Shown: positions 1 to 12,160, counted from the stretch's first letter. The stretch: 64,000 bases of DNA from Cyclaneusma minus (GCA_037179335.1 JAKZHN010000001.1:2108001-2172000); one strand, 5' to 3'. Notes: generated from the letters alone by a model not told the origin. Made by a program: numbers and translations.

Positions 1-2101
1 CCAAAATGTGCTAAGGCCAGTAGCCCGAGGGCTAGCCATGGATGTGGAGGTTTGGAATGCTACTTATTTTTACCCGTTCCGCGCACCTCTAGCCTCTTTG
101 ATAGTGCGCTCGTGAGGTTGAGGACGGTCAAGTGTGCAAAGTGTAATAATGCCGGAGCCGTTGGGAGGCCCCTTCTTGGAGCTTTGGACCCCTTTTTCTT
201 TTCAAGTGAATGGTGGAAATTCACCGAATACCGAAACGCGCGTGGCTGAAAGGAGTTTTTTTGGGAGTACAGATGTGGGTGAGTATGCAGCTGAGAGGAG
301 AGACATGGCACGACACATGTCGGGCCGGAAGATCAGAGGGTGACGGGAGCAGCTTCGCGTTTGCCAGTCTATGTGGCCAGCGTCCTTTGCGAATTGATTT
401 GCCGGCGACGACCATCTCGGTGATTGCTGAGTTATTGTTGGTTGGCAGGTTGCCGCGATCCAAGCGCTGCCGCCAGTATTGAGGGGGGAGTCCGAGTTGC
501 TCCGCATGAAATTCAAATCTGTCCTGCATGTGCTGCCGTGTATCGAGACTTCTGTCCGGCCATGTTGGTGTTGGTGAGAGGCGGCGGCGATTTGGAAGAA
601 TGACTTGGGTTGGTTGACGAGACAGGGGAAGTCGAGAAATATGAATTCGGGATCAATTGTTGGCAATCAAATCTTCATCTCTCAGGCGCACGTAAGACGA
701 AAGAAGCCACAGCCGTTGTCATCTGAAGCCCCCTAAGACATAACGGGCCAGCGATCTGGCCGAGACACTGCATCCTGCACGGTACCTTGCAGGTCTTCTT
801 GCGCTGCCAATATTGATTTCTCGTCAGCCTGTCAGAGGGCAGCGGCGTCAACTCCTATCAGGCTGATCCACGGGCGGTGGGAGGCAGGATGGGGCAAGGC
901 CTTGGTCGACGCTGCAATTCCAGGAAGAAAAGATGGCAATCAGCTGAACAGATGAAATGATCTCATGAACAGAAAAAGCGGGAAAAGGACATAAGAATGC
1001 CAGAAACGCGCTAATGCGCTAGGCGAAGCTTTGATTGCCCCGAGTGCTTGGGCCACTGAAGAGCACCATTGAAGCCAGCACGACAACATGCATGCGCCAG
1101 AGATGCGGGCACCAAATGATTACTTCCTTGGCGCTCGCCTTAGTTGTGGTTTTTAGAGTACCCCTGTTTGCATCCCGCGTCCCACCAGACGCCTCGCTCT
1201 GTCCCTATGTTCATCGAACATCTCTCACCACCACCAACTCCAAGTGCTCCCGAACCCATCCTCCTTCACCATCTCGCACGCTACCTGACGAGGCCCCGAC
1301 TCCTGTTCCTTTCGCCTCGTTCTCTCATTTCTCGCCCCGAGTGCCGTTCCCTCCTTTACTGGCCACTCGACTGCTTTCTCTTCAAGTACATCAATGTACG
1401 ATTCGTGTTCTCACTGACGTCTGAACGCACGTTTCATCCGAACGCAATCGACTCTGAGAGTCCTGACCCGCATCTCCATCGAGGATCCGCACCCTGATTC
1501 AGCATCGCAGAATTGAAGACCGGAATCGTGCCCTGAGATCAGATCTTCGGTCCTTCCACGCTCCTTCTCTCATCACAGCGCATTGCCGTCTGAGGTTCAT
1601 GCCCTGACTCCCCAGCGGCCGCCCGACATAATCTCATACAGCTTCTGCAGCAAGCCGTGCTTTTCACGCACCTCCGTCTTTACCTGGATCCCGAGTTGTT
1701 ATCTATTGTCTAAATCCACCTTGAGTTGTGCCATTCATTATTCAAGTGACCGAGGTATGATAGGACCAATTTACTTGTCAGATGAACTCAAATAATCACT
1801 TTCGTCATCCAGCTTTCAGGCTGTCAGCAGCCAAGCTAATGCTCGAGTTTACATGCAGGAACACCATTATCTTTCACCTCTCGTAGTTCGCATCCCTGCT
1901 CTCGACCAAGAGCGTGATCCGGGGGCATCACTCCCCGTAGTTTTTCGTCTGCCTAGAGAGACGACGCCATCGTGGATTCCTCCACTTGATTTTGTGAGCA
2001 AGCTCACTTTGTCGTAAGTCGACATTAGTTGTTCTACTTATGCCACGTTCTCCCCTGACCGATCTCTGGTAGCGACAGGCTCGCTTTTTACCTGCTTCAA
2101 A
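1..2101. other. Upstream intergenic and 5' leader region
   Basis: No gene is firmly supported here. The last kilobase is pyrimidine-rich (many CTC, TCC and CCTC runs around 1190-1700), typical of promoter and 5' untranslated sequence of filamentous fungi, and probably serves the gene starting at 2102. On the minus strand at 221-529 one frame has protein-like composition, but no start or partner exon was found, so it is treated under findings. Confidence 0.5.
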
Positions 2102-5100
2102 ATGAATCGATTCCGAACGAAGAAGAAGGCCAAGGATGGGTCCGACATTGCACCCACACCCTCCAACGATTCCGAGGTGGCAGTCCCAATCCTACCAAAC
2201 CTGAAAAACTCGAAGACATTTAGGAAAAACAAGAAGAATGTGGAGGAAGAGAAATGTCCACCTGAACTGGACCTGAGCACGGCTCTACCATCAACAGATG
2301 ATTTTCGAACGAGTCTTTTAATGAACGGCCTCTCGGCACGGTTTTCCATGCTCCGTGAGCAAGATGATCCGAGTTCGAAATTGGGGAAAGCGAGTGATGA
2401 TAGTGTCTTGTTTCCCAAGCGACAATCGAGGTTTGACCTTTTCAATGGCAACGGTCTCTCGGATATTGCCGAGGTGGCTTCCATCAACGGCTCGATTCGA
2501 CCCCCATTTGCATCCTATGACAGGCATGACTCCTCCGGCGGCTCAGCGGATGGCTATGGCACCGATGATGATGCGGTTCAGAATGGGAACATAATGTCTC
2601 GCTCCAGGCGACGCGAGGGGAACAATGTTTTTGGCGGTCGCCAGAAGATCTACAAAATCCCAGCTAGAGCAGCGGCCTCCATGAAAAACTTGGGAGATAG
2701 TGCGGGGACTGGCATGGGCGGCAGAATTTTGTACGACGATGATGTTGGCCAGTCTGCTTTTCAAAGGATACGACAGCAGCAAAGGGAGGAAGAGAGACAG
2801 CAGCAGATGGAGGAAGAAACACAGCAGATGCAGGAAGAAACACAGCAGCAAGGTGAAACTGGCGAGGGAGAGGATTTTCCGATTACAAGGTCGAACTCTC
2901 CACCGTTACTGGGCTACAACCAAAACCGCGAGACCTCGTCTACCACTTCGTCTGGTCCCTACAACACCCGCACCTCGACTGCCGCCACGTCTGTGTCCTC
3001 CCAGAGAACCCCGTCTCTCAGTGGTCGCCAAACCCCGACTATCTCTCCGAACCTTTCTGGAAAGCCGAGTAGCGAGGGACTTAATGGAGCATTAATCAAG
3101 AACCGACGCCTCTACGAGACCGGACTTGACCAGCACCTCCATGATCAGCAATCTTCCGCAATGCATCGATTGGACACAATCTCTAGACGCCGCGTCTTCG
3201 ACAACCAGACCCCCCCACCCGGGCCAAACTCTCCTAGCGAATTTCAAGGCACTCGCAAACCAAGTTTGCAAAGCCAAAGGGCTGCCAGTCCGGGACCCTA
3301 CTCAACGCCATACAGTGGCTTTGAATTTGGGACCAAATCAACTGGCGCGGAGCGCAAAGCATCGCTCGCTATATCTCCTCCCTTAAGCCCTCACATCAGC
3401 GAAGATGGCGCTCTTGGCCAGCTGCCCATTCAGCCAGGCGACCGCGGCAAAGCCACGGCTACTGGTGCGTTCAGCAAGCCCGCTCAGGCGTACGACGAGA
3501 ACAAGTACAGGCAGAGGCAACTTGCAATGCAACAAGGTCGCGAGACACCTCCCCTCCGACAACGATCTCCGTCAGTAGCATATGTGCCTAGACCAATGCC
3601 ACAGCGACAACGGAGTGCCACTTTTGCCTCAGCTGCCTCAGCTGGGCCACAATCGCCATCGTCGCCTCAATCCACTAAGCAATTGGACCCCACGCCTGAA
3701 AACCAATATCGTCAGCCTCAAGACACTCTGCCAGAAGAGCCCCCTTCTGCCACGTTCTTGCATTCTCCTAATGGCAGCTCTGTCAGTTCAATGGTTGAAC
3801 AGGAGAGCGGCACACCTTGGAATCGCCCTCTCTCACCCACCGTCGATTCAAATCCCGTCAAACCCAATGCGGAGATTGAGCCACCTCCACAGTCTGAGCA
3901 TCCCGCAAACAGACGGGCTCCTGGTCGACTGTGGGCCGACTACACATCAGAGGCTGATGCACTTGCGGCGCCACCAGTTTCGATCCCAAACCCAAGCGAT
4001 AACGCCAACTCGGCTCCAATGATCGGCGGTCTCCCTATGGACTCACCAACATTGGGCCCAGTCACCGGCATATCTGATCTAAGTGGTTTGGTTATGGGGC
4101 ATTTGAGAAGCGATAGCGGTGCATCTTCTGTATACGGGATGAATTATCCCAATATGGCATCTCAGTTTTCATCTCGTCCTCCGAGTTCCGGCAGTGTAGG
4201 TCAGTCACAATACAACACCAAAGGAAACCCATGGGACGCAATGGGCTGGGACCAGGCTGTGGACGACAACGCGAATGATGTTTCGGCACCCGAACCTTTG
4301 TCAGATCGGTCTCCCAAGAAGTCCGCTTTATCGCCCGCCCATGACACCAACCGCGCACCATCAAATCATAGCAGGGATGATAGCATAGACGAGTTTGCCA
4401 ATCAGCTTGCTGCACGTCGGCTGAAAGTCCAACAGAAACTAAAGAGCATTGCCACTTTCGACAATCGTGATCCCAGTCCTCCACTTTCCGCGGACTATGG
4501 AGACGAGAACATGAATGCTCCACGAAAAGTAAGCGGAGACTCGTTGGCACTGAGGAGCAAAGAAAGCGGAAGTGGTCAGTCCAAGGCCATGAAAATGCTC
4601 GGTCTTGCAGGTGCAAGCGATGGCAGCGATTCAGTGCCGCCAACTCGCTCTTCACCCAGGCCAAGCGTGGACGACTTGTGGAAGAATGAAGAACAAGAGA
4701 TGTTGCGCCCCGTTGCCAAAACTCCGAGGGTTCCTCCCGGAATTAAGAACATTCGCCAAGCTCGCCGAGACGCTCAGAGAGATCGTGAACGCCAGGTCTT
4801 CGAGCGACGTCATGGAAGTGGTCTAGAGTCTCCTGAGAAAGCCAGGCGCCCGGAGCCAATTTCCGCCAACTCTCAGCACTCGATGCCTCCTCTGGGCTAC
4901 GAAAACGAACTGCAGTCCACCAAGAGGTCGACGAGTTCTGATAGAAAGGCTTCGTTGAGTTCTGATAGAAAGCCCTCGTTGCCGCAAGTCGTTCATGCTC
5001 AAAGTCAAGAGAACAAAGTGCTCAGCACCAGTTCATCACAGTCAGGTTCAAGACCTGCCTCTCGTGCCGCCCGTGATCGATCTAGCTCGAGCGCCTCTGG

Positions 5101-5911
5101 CCGTTCCAAGTCCCGCAATGGTCGCTATCGTGATGACTTAGCGAAGGCTATGGCTGAAGGCACCTCAAGCTCTGCAATGGGCATCCTTGAGGATTCCACC
5201 ACGACTCCCCTTCCAAGCCTGTCCTTGAATTCTCGATCGAGCGTCGCAACCTCGGAGTTCGGCGGCCGCTCAAGAGCTAGCAGCAAATCTGGATACTTCG
5301 ACAGCAAGCCCGTCAGCATGCCTCCTACACCGGATCTGTCTGAAATTGGGTTGTCGCCTCGCCGGAGTCCTGTGCCTGCATTTTCTGCGAATGCCACTCC
5401 TCCCCTCAGTCAGCCAACCCCGAGCCCTTCCATGGCCACTGCATCATCCGGTGGACAAGGATTCCAGGGTAATGGACCACCTCGCAAGTTCTCTGTCAAC
5501 AAGTCGACAATCTCTGAACCAACCCTGATCTCATATACTCCACGGATCAATACCGTCGATCTCCCTCCCGGTTCCTCGCTCACCAACAGCCCTGATAGTA
5601 ATGCTCCTCCCGTTCCTCCAATCAACCCACGCAGGCGACAAACGAGAACGCATGCTATGTTTAGTGTCTTCAGCGGCAAGAGCTCAGACTCAGTCGCCAC
5701 GGCACCTGTACTTCCAACATCAAATTCCTACAGGGACAACTCAAGCCAGGAAGAAGTCAGCACGTTCTCGGGCGATGAAGGAGAAGACAACAAGTTCAAA
5801 CAGAAGTTGCGCAAGAGCAACAGTGAAGCTGGGAATTTGAATGTACGGGCTCGAGCAGCGATGTTCGAAAAGGCCCCGGCTATGCCGTCGGGGAGGAGGG
5901 GCATGTTCTGA
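2102..5911 (+). CDS. Large disordered conserved fungal protein, function unknown
   Basis: A single uninterrupted reading frame of 1269 residues begins at an ATG in a good context (TTCAAAATG). The protein is rich in Ser, Pro, Gln, Asn and Arg throughout with many SP and TP dipeptides, so it is mostly disordered and probably heavily phosphorylated. The N-terminus is basic (MNRFRTKKKAKD). A short Gln/Glu-rich stretch near residues 222-252 (repeats of the QQQMEEETQQM kind) could form a coiled coil. A second charged segment lies near residues 880-940, and the C-terminus is compact and basic, ending GRRGMF. I see no enzyme domain or membrane segment. Its length and style match the single-copy, Ser/Pro-rich proteins conserved across Pezizomycotina, but I cannot name it. 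No introns are needed. The opposite-strand and other-frame ORFs across it are shadows. Confidence 0.85.
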   Translation: MNRFRTKKKAKDGSDIAPTPSNDSEVAVPILPNLKNSKTFRKNKKNVEEEKCPPELDLSTALPSTDDFRTSLLMNGLSARFSMLREQDDPSSKLGKASDDSVLFPKRQSRFDLFNGNGLSDIAEVASINGSIRPPFASYDRHDSSGGSADGYGTDDDAVQNGNIMSRSRRREGNNVFGGRQKIYKIPARAAASMKNLGDSAGTGMGGRILYDDDVGQSAFQRIRQQQREEERQQQMEEETQQMQEETQQQGETGEGEDFPITRSNSPPLLGYNQNRETSSTTSSGPYNTRTSTAATSVSSQRTPSLSGRQTPTISPNLSGKPSSEGLNGALIKNRRLYETGLDQHLHDQQSSAMHRLDTISRRRVFDNQTPPPGPNSPSEFQGTRKPSLQSQRAASPGPYSTPYSGFEFGTKSTGAERKASLAISPPLSPHISEDGALGQLPIQPGDRGKATATGAFSKPAQAYDENKYRQRQLAMQQGRETPPLRQRSPSVAYVPRPMPQRQRSATFASAASAGPQSPSSPQSTKQLDPTPENQYRQPQDTLPEEPPSATFLHSPNGSSVSSMVEQESGTPWNRPLSPTVDSNPVKPNAEIEPPPQSEHPANRRAPGRLWADYTSEADALAAPPVSIPNPSDNANSAPMIGGLPMDSPTLGPVTGISDLSGLVMGHLRSDSGASSVYGMNYPNMASQFSSRPPSSGSVGQSQYNTKGNPWDAMGWDQAVDDNANDVSAPEPLSDRSPKKSALSPAHDTNRAPSNHSRDDSIDEFANQLAARRLKVQQKLKSIATFDNRDPSPPLSADYGDENMNAPRKVSGDSLALRSKESGSGQSKAMKMLGLAGASDGSDSVPPTRSSPRPSVDDLWKNEEQEMLRPVAKTPRVPPGIKNIRQARRDAQRDRERQVFERRHGSGLESPEKARRPEPISANSQHSMPPLGYENELQSTKRSTSSDRKASLSSDRKPSLPQVVHAQSQENKVLSTSSSQSGSRPASRAARDRSSSSASGRSKSRNGRYRDDLAKAMAEGTSSSAMGILEDSTTTPLPSLSLNSRSSVATSEFGGRSRASSKSGYFDSKPVSMPPTPDLSEIGLSPRRSPVPAFSANATPPLSQPTPSPSMATASSGGQGFQGNGPPRKFSVNKSTISEPTLISYTPRINTVDLPPGSSLTNSPDSNAPPVPPINPRRRQTRTHAMFSVFSGKSSDSVATAPVLPTSNSYRDNSSQEEVSTFSGDEGEDNKFKQKLRKSNSEAGNLNVRARAAMFEKAPAMPSGRRGMF

Positions 5912-6977
5912 AACATGCCAGCGAGACGCGTGATACACTACGAACTTCTCTTCTTGTACAAAATATTCTTATCCGCACTTATGTTCCAAATGAAGCTACT
6001 TGCGATGAAAAGGGGGTGTCCCGCGAGGGCACGGCATAATAGATGGAGTGTTGGAAGGTGCTGGCGTTTCCTTTGCTGTCCACGGAGTTATTCATCACAT
6101 GCTGACGTTTGTCTTCGAAAATTTCCTTCCCATCTGGGCAAGAGTACGGGGGATGGCAGCGTGCGATGATGGGCTGCTTACTCGAGGTTGTGGAAAAGAA
6201 GAGCTTGGAGTACAGCTGGTACTGTGACATCCCAAGCATCGTGGAGTTTTCTTTGCTCATTACGGCTACAATAGCATATTACCTTGCTTGATTCTCGGCG
6301 GGGGATGGAAATGACAAAGGGGTATCTGGACTGGAAGGATGGCATATACATAAACACCTTTTTGGAAGTGAGGGAGATTGGAAGGTCATGGTGGTCTTTA
6401 CGTTGGGGGCAACGAAACGAAATTTTGGACCCTTTGGACCTTGACTAGCTTTACTACTCTCTAGCTGAGAGGAGAAACTAGCAAGGTAGGTAGTAGTTAG
6501 TGGCCCAGTGGGGCTGAAGAATTTGAAATGTCTATTGATACCCCAAAACTTTGAAATGACTGTTTTTCTGTTCGGTGATTTGTGTGTAGAACCTTGTGTC
6601 TCTGTTCGCATCCACTGTCCAGCGAAGCATCCAGAGATGTTGGTGACTTGGGGCAGTGCCTCGCGCGTAGCAAGAAGCTGAAGTTCCCGAGATCCTGCAC
6701 ATTGATTATCTATCCTAGACGCTATCTCTGCTAGGCACCAATAAAGAAGCAACCAAAAACTGTTTTTGAGAATTCCTACCTGGAAGTGTCAAGTCAGGTT
6801 TCAATAAAGTTTGCCAGTCGTGAACGACAGCGGGACAGAAAAGGGGGCTTGACGTTCAAGGCCAGATGGTCCGTGCACCAGCTCTCCTCCAAGGTGACAA
6901 GCTGGCTCAAACATCTCAACAACTCAAGACTCCCAGCGCTGGCGCATTGCACACACCAATTGACTTGATCCGGCACA
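5912..6977. other. Intergenic region between two plus-strand genes
   Basis: It should hold the 3' end of the large disordered gene and the promoter of the glucosidase II beta gene. The ORFs here are short, on both strands and lack conserved motifs. Nothing else recognised. Confidence 0.5.
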
Positions 6978-8880
6978 ATGACCAGACTCCAGACATTGGT
7001 GCTGCTCGGCACCTCAGCTGCTGCTCCCTGGGGTGTTTTTGCAGCGTCGTCCGCCGACGCAATTTCTTCGCGACCGCGGGGTGTTGGTCCTGAATGTGAG
7101 TGTCCTGATGTTCACATGCTTCAATGTTCAATTGCTTCGGTTTGCTCAATTGGACCAGCTTCCACATGTTTTTGTGTTCATTGAGAGATTGATTGGCTAA
7201 GAATGATACTGACTCTTCTTTTTCCTCGATATAGTTGCCAAATTCTACAAAGGCATCCAGGAAGAAGGCGTCTTCAAATGCGTTTCCGTCCCCTCAATCA
7301 CCATCAGTGCAAGCCAAGTCAACGACGACTACTGCGACTGCCCCGACGGCAGCGACGAGCCCGGCACTGCCGCTTGCACCTACCTGTCCCCCTTGTCTCC
7401 TCCACAACCCTACTCCGTCCCTGAATACTCGGCTTCAGACACAGCCTCCGATCCGGAAAATAAGAGCGTGCATGTGGCGCTGCCGGGATACTATTGCAAG
7501 AACAAAGGCCACAGTCCGGCTTATGTTTCGTTTACGTATGTGAATGATGGAGTTTGCGATTATGAAGTTTGTTGTGATGGCTCGGATGAGTGGGCGGGTG
7601 TGGGGGGTGTGAAGTGTGAGGATAGGTGTAAGAAGATTGGGGAGGAGGCAAGGAGGCAGAATGAGGTTAGGGATAAGAATCAGGCGAAGGCTATCAAGAG
7701 GAAGAATGAGTTAGTGACGGAGGCGGAGGGATTGAAAAAACAGGTGCAGCAGCGGATTGAAGAGCTGAGTGAAGAGTTGCTGAGAAATGAAGGGAAGGAA
7801 GAGGCGCTGAAGCAAAAGTTTGAGGAGGTGGAGAGGAGGGAGAGGGGGAGGGTGGTGAGGGGTGGTGGGGGTAAGGGGGGGAAGTTGGGGGTGTTGGTGG
7901 GGGTTGCGAGGCAGAGGGTGGAGGAGCTGAGGGGTGCGCTCGAAAGTACCATGAACAAGAAGAAGGCGCTCCAACAGAAGGTTGATGAGTTGGAGGGCAT
8001 CTTTGCAACGTTTAGGGAGGAGTACAATCCGCTGTCAAGCGAGGAGGGTGTCAAGCGAGCAGTCAAGGCATGGGAAGACTACGCTGCTGCAAATATCGGC
8101 GATACCAGCAACAGCGACTCGTCCGCCGAAGACCGCGACGCGGAAGAGATTGTCAAAGAAGACTCCGAGAGCAACGGCATCAACTGGGACGAATTCGTCG
8201 CCGACGAAGAAGAAAGCGACGTCGACGCTTTGTACAAATTCGAAGAATACCTTCCGCAATCCGTGCGCTCGTGGGTCCACGACAAAATCACCAGTATCCG
8301 CATCTTGCTTGTGGAAAATGGGATCTTGCCGGATAATGCGCAGCCGGGCACTGAGAGCAAGGTGGTTACTGATGCAAGAAATGCTTTGCACGCTGCTACT
8401 GAGGAGCTGAAAAAGAGCCAGAAAGAACTCGATGAGAAGAAGGCGGATCTGGATAAAGACTATGGCCCCCAGGATGTGTTCCGCGCGCTCACTGACTCGT
8501 GCGTTTCTACGGATTCGGGCGAGTATACGTATGAGCTTTGCTGGATGGGGAAGACGAGTCAGAAATCTAAGAAGGGCGGTGGTAACACGAGTCTGGGAAG
8601 TTTTGTGCGATTTGATAGTGAGATTGTGGATGAGGAGATCAGCGATGAAGGGAAGGGGTTGGGGAAGGGGGAAAGGTTGGTGTTGAGGTTTGAGAATGGT
8701 CAGGGGTGCTGGAATGGGCCGAATCGGAGGACGGATGTCGTGGTGGCGTGTGCGGCTGAGGAGGTGATTTGGAGGGTGGCGGAGATGGAGAAGTGTGTGT
8801 ACAGGATGGAGGTCGGGAGTCCGGCGGTTTGTGAGGGTGGAGGGAAGAAGGAGGAGGCAAAGGGAAAGGATGAGTTGTGA
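6978..8880 (+). CDS. Glucosidase II beta subunit, ER lumenal
   Basis: Two exons, 6978-7095 and 7235-8880, joined by a GTGAGT...ATAG phase-1 intron, give 587 residues. The protein is the non-catalytic partner that keeps glucosidase II in the endoplasmic reticulum and recognises mannose on N-glycans while glucose is trimmed. A signal peptide is visible (hydrophobic residues 5-22). Next come two cysteine-rich LDL-receptor-A-like calcium motifs, around DDYCDCPDGSDEPG and CDYEVCCDGSDEW, then a long charged coiled coil (about residues 150-240), an acidic stretch and a C-terminal MRH domain with the expected cysteines (YELCWMG, GCWNGPNRR). The protein ends in KDEL, the ER retrieval signal. Ordering and length fit the family, known as PRKCSH in animals and GTB1 in yeasts. 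The middle of exon 2 (7600-7930) is strongly G-biased on the coding strand, which explains the proline-rich shadow ORFs opposite it. Confidence 0.95.
7096..7234 (+). other. Intron of the glucosidase II beta gene
   Basis: 139 bases, GTGAGT donor and TATAG acceptor, phase 1. Splicing restores the block GPEFAKFYKGI that starts the mature domain of this family, which fixes both borders. Confidence 0.9.
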
Positions 8881-9381
8881 GATGGGGGGTGGGGGCAATT
8901 GTGTGGGGAGGGACACGGTTGGATGGATGTATGGATGGTTGGTGTATGATAGATAGATGGAAGTAAGAAAATACAGTTCACGGTTTACATTTAGGTGAGT
9001 GCGCACCAGGGGTATGTCACTTAGTTGCTGATCATGAGTTTCTGTGCGTGGGATTGTTTGCACCATATCGTCTACTTCACATCATCGTCCAGGGGGTTGT
9101 GAACCGAGTTTTCATTTTTTATGACTGAGACGTTGAGGCATAGGACGAGTCAAGTGACTCTCCATGCCACTGCAACCAAGGCAAAATGTATGACCATTCT
9201 TGCTTGCCGCATGGCCAGGCCACTTGCGGGGACTCGGTTGGTCTCCTATGAGGTTCCATCCAGCATCTATTACCAAAGAGAGCTATTCAGCCAGGCCTGG
9301 TACGCTCAAATTCAGAAGAGAAGAAGCACCAAGATTCTGCAAGTTGCCAAGTGCAAGATCTAGTTATGTACCTTGGTTTGT
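8881..9381. other. Intergenic region between convergent genes
   Basis: 3' flanks of the glucosidase II beta gene and the first YGS-family gene. It begins with a GGAT/GATA-rich microsatellite-like stretch (about 8915-8960). The segment at 9200-9330 resembles sequence 3' of the second YGS gene (around 11810-12100), both having a GCCGCATGGCCAG block, so the tandem duplication unit includes 3' flank. Confidence 0.5.
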
Positions 9382-11066
9382 TCAGACATCGGTCATGCCG
9401 ACGTCTCCATCCTCCATGCTCTCCCGAATCTTAGCAGCGGCTTCTTTGACCTTCTTATCGACATACGATCCCTCGTACTGAAAACCCCAGTGGCTGCAGA
9501 ATTCTCTCTGCAATTTCTCGACGTAGGCTAGGTTGTTGAGGCGTTGTTCGGCGGTCCATACTGGGTGGGCGCGGAGCGGTTCACGGGTGTTTCCTTGCTG
9601 GGATTTGGCGGGTGAGGTCGGCAGAGGGCGATTGGTGCTGGAGTTGTTGTCGCTGTTATGCTTGGGCTTGGCCCCTACGGTACCCGTTTTGAGTTTGAGT
9701 TTGAGCGGCTTCATAGGCTTCTCTCGACCTTGCGTCCCAGACTTTGCTGTGGCGGACATCTTTCTTCGTTGTGCCCGTTCGGCTTCCTCCGAGGCGAATT
9801 CTTCATCCTGAGCACGCTTCTTCGACGACGTAGTTTCCGGAACGCCGAGGATGTTCTTCTCTCCAAAGCCGAACATTCCGAATGCGCCTTTGCCCTGCTT
9901 CGCTGCCTCGTCTTCGCGATCCATTCTCTCCTTCTCGTGTGAAGCTTTCTCCTTTGCTTCTCGCAACTGCTCTATGGTCCTCGGAATGTAGGCTACTGCG
10001 ATATTTTCCTGATCCAAGCCCCTCCAATCCCGCCTCTTGTCCACCACTGTCTGAAGCATACTCAGCAGGTTGCTCAGAACAGTGACTCGATCCATGCGTT
10101 GTGCAGCCTGGTACTCACGCCAGCGAGCAGCCTCGTACGTATTCGTCACAAACGGGTTAACAATCTCGCCCTTGATGCTGAGCTGTTTTTCAAGTCTGAT
10201 CTTCAAACCAGCAATTCTCATTCTCGCACCCCTAGTCATTCCACCAAAGGGATCTTTGGGATCCCCGACGACAGTGCCGTTCTCAGCCTCGGCCTCGAGA
10301 TCTGCGGCTTCTTCGACGAGTTCGATGATATCGGCTGCGGTGGCGTTGGCGATCACGGCGGGGCGTGGATCGAACAGTTCGGGGAATGCTAGGCAAGAAT
10401 AGGCGGTGTCGAAGATGGGGGAGGATGCGCTGGGGGCAGACTTGCAGCACTCTGCTACGTGCTCGATGAAGAAAAATAGCTCCTGAGTACTCCATTGCTT
10501 CTTGGTTGGAGTTACTAGAGGAGGCAGGCTGGCAATGAAAGCCTCGGGTACGTGAGTGACCGATTGGGCGAGGGTTGTGAGGTCTGAGAATGCGGACATG
10601 CTGTTCTGTCCGCTTTCGGTCATCTCGTGGTCTTCAGACTCTTCGTTTGCGCAGTGTCTTGCTGGCCCCAGCTGCCTGCCCAGATAGGTTTGACTGGTTT
10701 TGGTGCCAAGATGGCTGGAGGTGAAGGAAGCGCAAGTGATGACTCTGGCATGTTCTTGGAGGTGCACATGTGTGAAGTGCTCGACTCTCCGTTGCTGTTC
10801 TCGGGGCGGCCAATGACTGGGGTGACATATGCCATGCGTTGCGCAATGGCGTCCATATCCAAGTCAGACACAGAGGATGTGCCGGCCGGAGTGCTACCAG
10901 AGAGGTCATTTTGTGAGGCTGACTCTGGACCGTCGTTGGCGGCCTGGTTCATGGCCGGCTTGGGTACAGTCGCTGACTTGTTCGGGTGTAGGGCGAATGT
11001 GAAGTTCGCCAATGGATTGGCACTGTCGTCATTGCGCTCCGAGTTGCTGTAGGAAGAGGAGAACAT
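9382..11066 (-). pseudogene. YGS-family member 1, apparently frameshifted
   Basis: Two overlapping minus-strand frames together match the layout of the neighbouring member at 12161-14198. The first frame (11066 down to 10620) starts MFSSSYSNSE and contains FTFALHPNK and KPVKPIWAGSW. The second (open from 10767 down to 9382) continues with a charged region, then GKGAFGMFGFGEKNILG, a basic linker, and the C-terminal motif FCSHWGFQYEGSYVDKKVKE ahead of an acidic tail ending DVGMTDV. The switch falls between about 10660 and 10630 where no plausible intron fits, so it looks like a one- or two-base frameshift (a real mutation or an assembly error). Function unknown. The frame-2 start (about 10767) is not a natural N-terminus, because the homologous N-terminus lies in frame 1. 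Confidence 0.7.
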
Positions 11067-12160
11067 TATGAACCGTGAATATGACGAGAGGGCAAACTGA
11101 AACAGGTCTGTCTTTCGTGTGAAGAAGGAGCCAAAGCTATAGTGAGCTTGCGTTGTGGTAGCAGGGTGCTTGAAAAGTGTCTGTTGAGTGTGAAGGTAAG
11201 AGACTCAAGCTGTTGGAAGAGTTGTATAGAATTGGAAGAGATTGAGAGAGCTCAGGTCAACTCGTTGGAGTTTTGTGCTCGAGCCGGCAAGGACTTAAGC
11301 ACGTTGAGGCGAAAATTCAAGCGAGCGCTTGCCGCGTGGTGATATTGTGATATTGAATACGAATCTCTCCCCATTGTGAATTTGACTTAGGAACGGCTGA
11401 GCCTGGAGCGAAAGGAGAGCGTGAGATGATAGCAGGGTATAGAAAAAGGGGTGAGTTAAATCCCGACTGGAGTTTTGAAATCCAGGACAAGCCATGCCTA
11501 AGCCGCCTAAGTGGGATACCGCCTTGAGTAAAGGGCGAAAATGTCTTGCTCATTAATCTCGCAGGCATTTTTTCTTTTGCAGCGGCTGATTTACAAAATT
11601 GGAATATGAGAGACAGAAACTCTTTGTTTAGGGGGGTATAGGACGGGCAAAGTAGAATTCAATTGTCTTGCTAACAGTGTTCTGTGGAGAATGGAGCTCG
11701 GTGTAAAGAGTTTGCATTTTCTATTTTCTGTGACTGAAGCGTCATCGAGGCTCAGGGCATCCGTGTAGGAACTCCATGTGGTTCCAACCCAGGCGAATTC
11801 ATAACCTTTCTTGCGCCGCATGGCCAGACCATTCGCGAGCAGTCATCAAGATCATTCCAACCAAACTAACGCATGACCGTCTGTCCTTGTTTCTCATATG
11901 ACCAGTTAATGAGCACTCAGTCGAGCCACTCCGAACGCCAACCTCGAGCATGATCTTCAGATCTTGCGTATATGCCGATGGTGGCTAGATCATTCGCCAG
12001 CACTCGCTCGGTTTCTCAAAAGTATCCGGTATTGATCTAGCCTCCATTCAACGTATGCAACCCAAAATAACTTTCCAGACCTGGTACGTACGCCTGATTC
12101 CACTACCCAGTAGAAACTAAACGCCCATGAGTCGTTAAAGTTGCGGAGTCAGTTAATGGC
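11067..12160. other. Intergenic region between YGS members 1 and 2
   Basis: Promoter side of member 1 and 3' flank of member 2. Short ORFs only. The piece around 11810-12100 is similar to the 3' flank of member 1, as expected for tandem duplicates. Confidence 0.5.

Noticed and set aside
8035..9066. 343-residue minus-strand ORF opposite glucosidase II beta
   Set aside because: It is the complement of a real coding exon with strong G bias; the product is a His/Pro/Leu-rich low-complexity string with no motif.
10620..10767. Using the first codon of the 461-codon ORF as the start of YGS member 1
   Set aside because: The family N-terminus lies upstream in the other frame, and the first 40 residues here match nothing in the paralogue.
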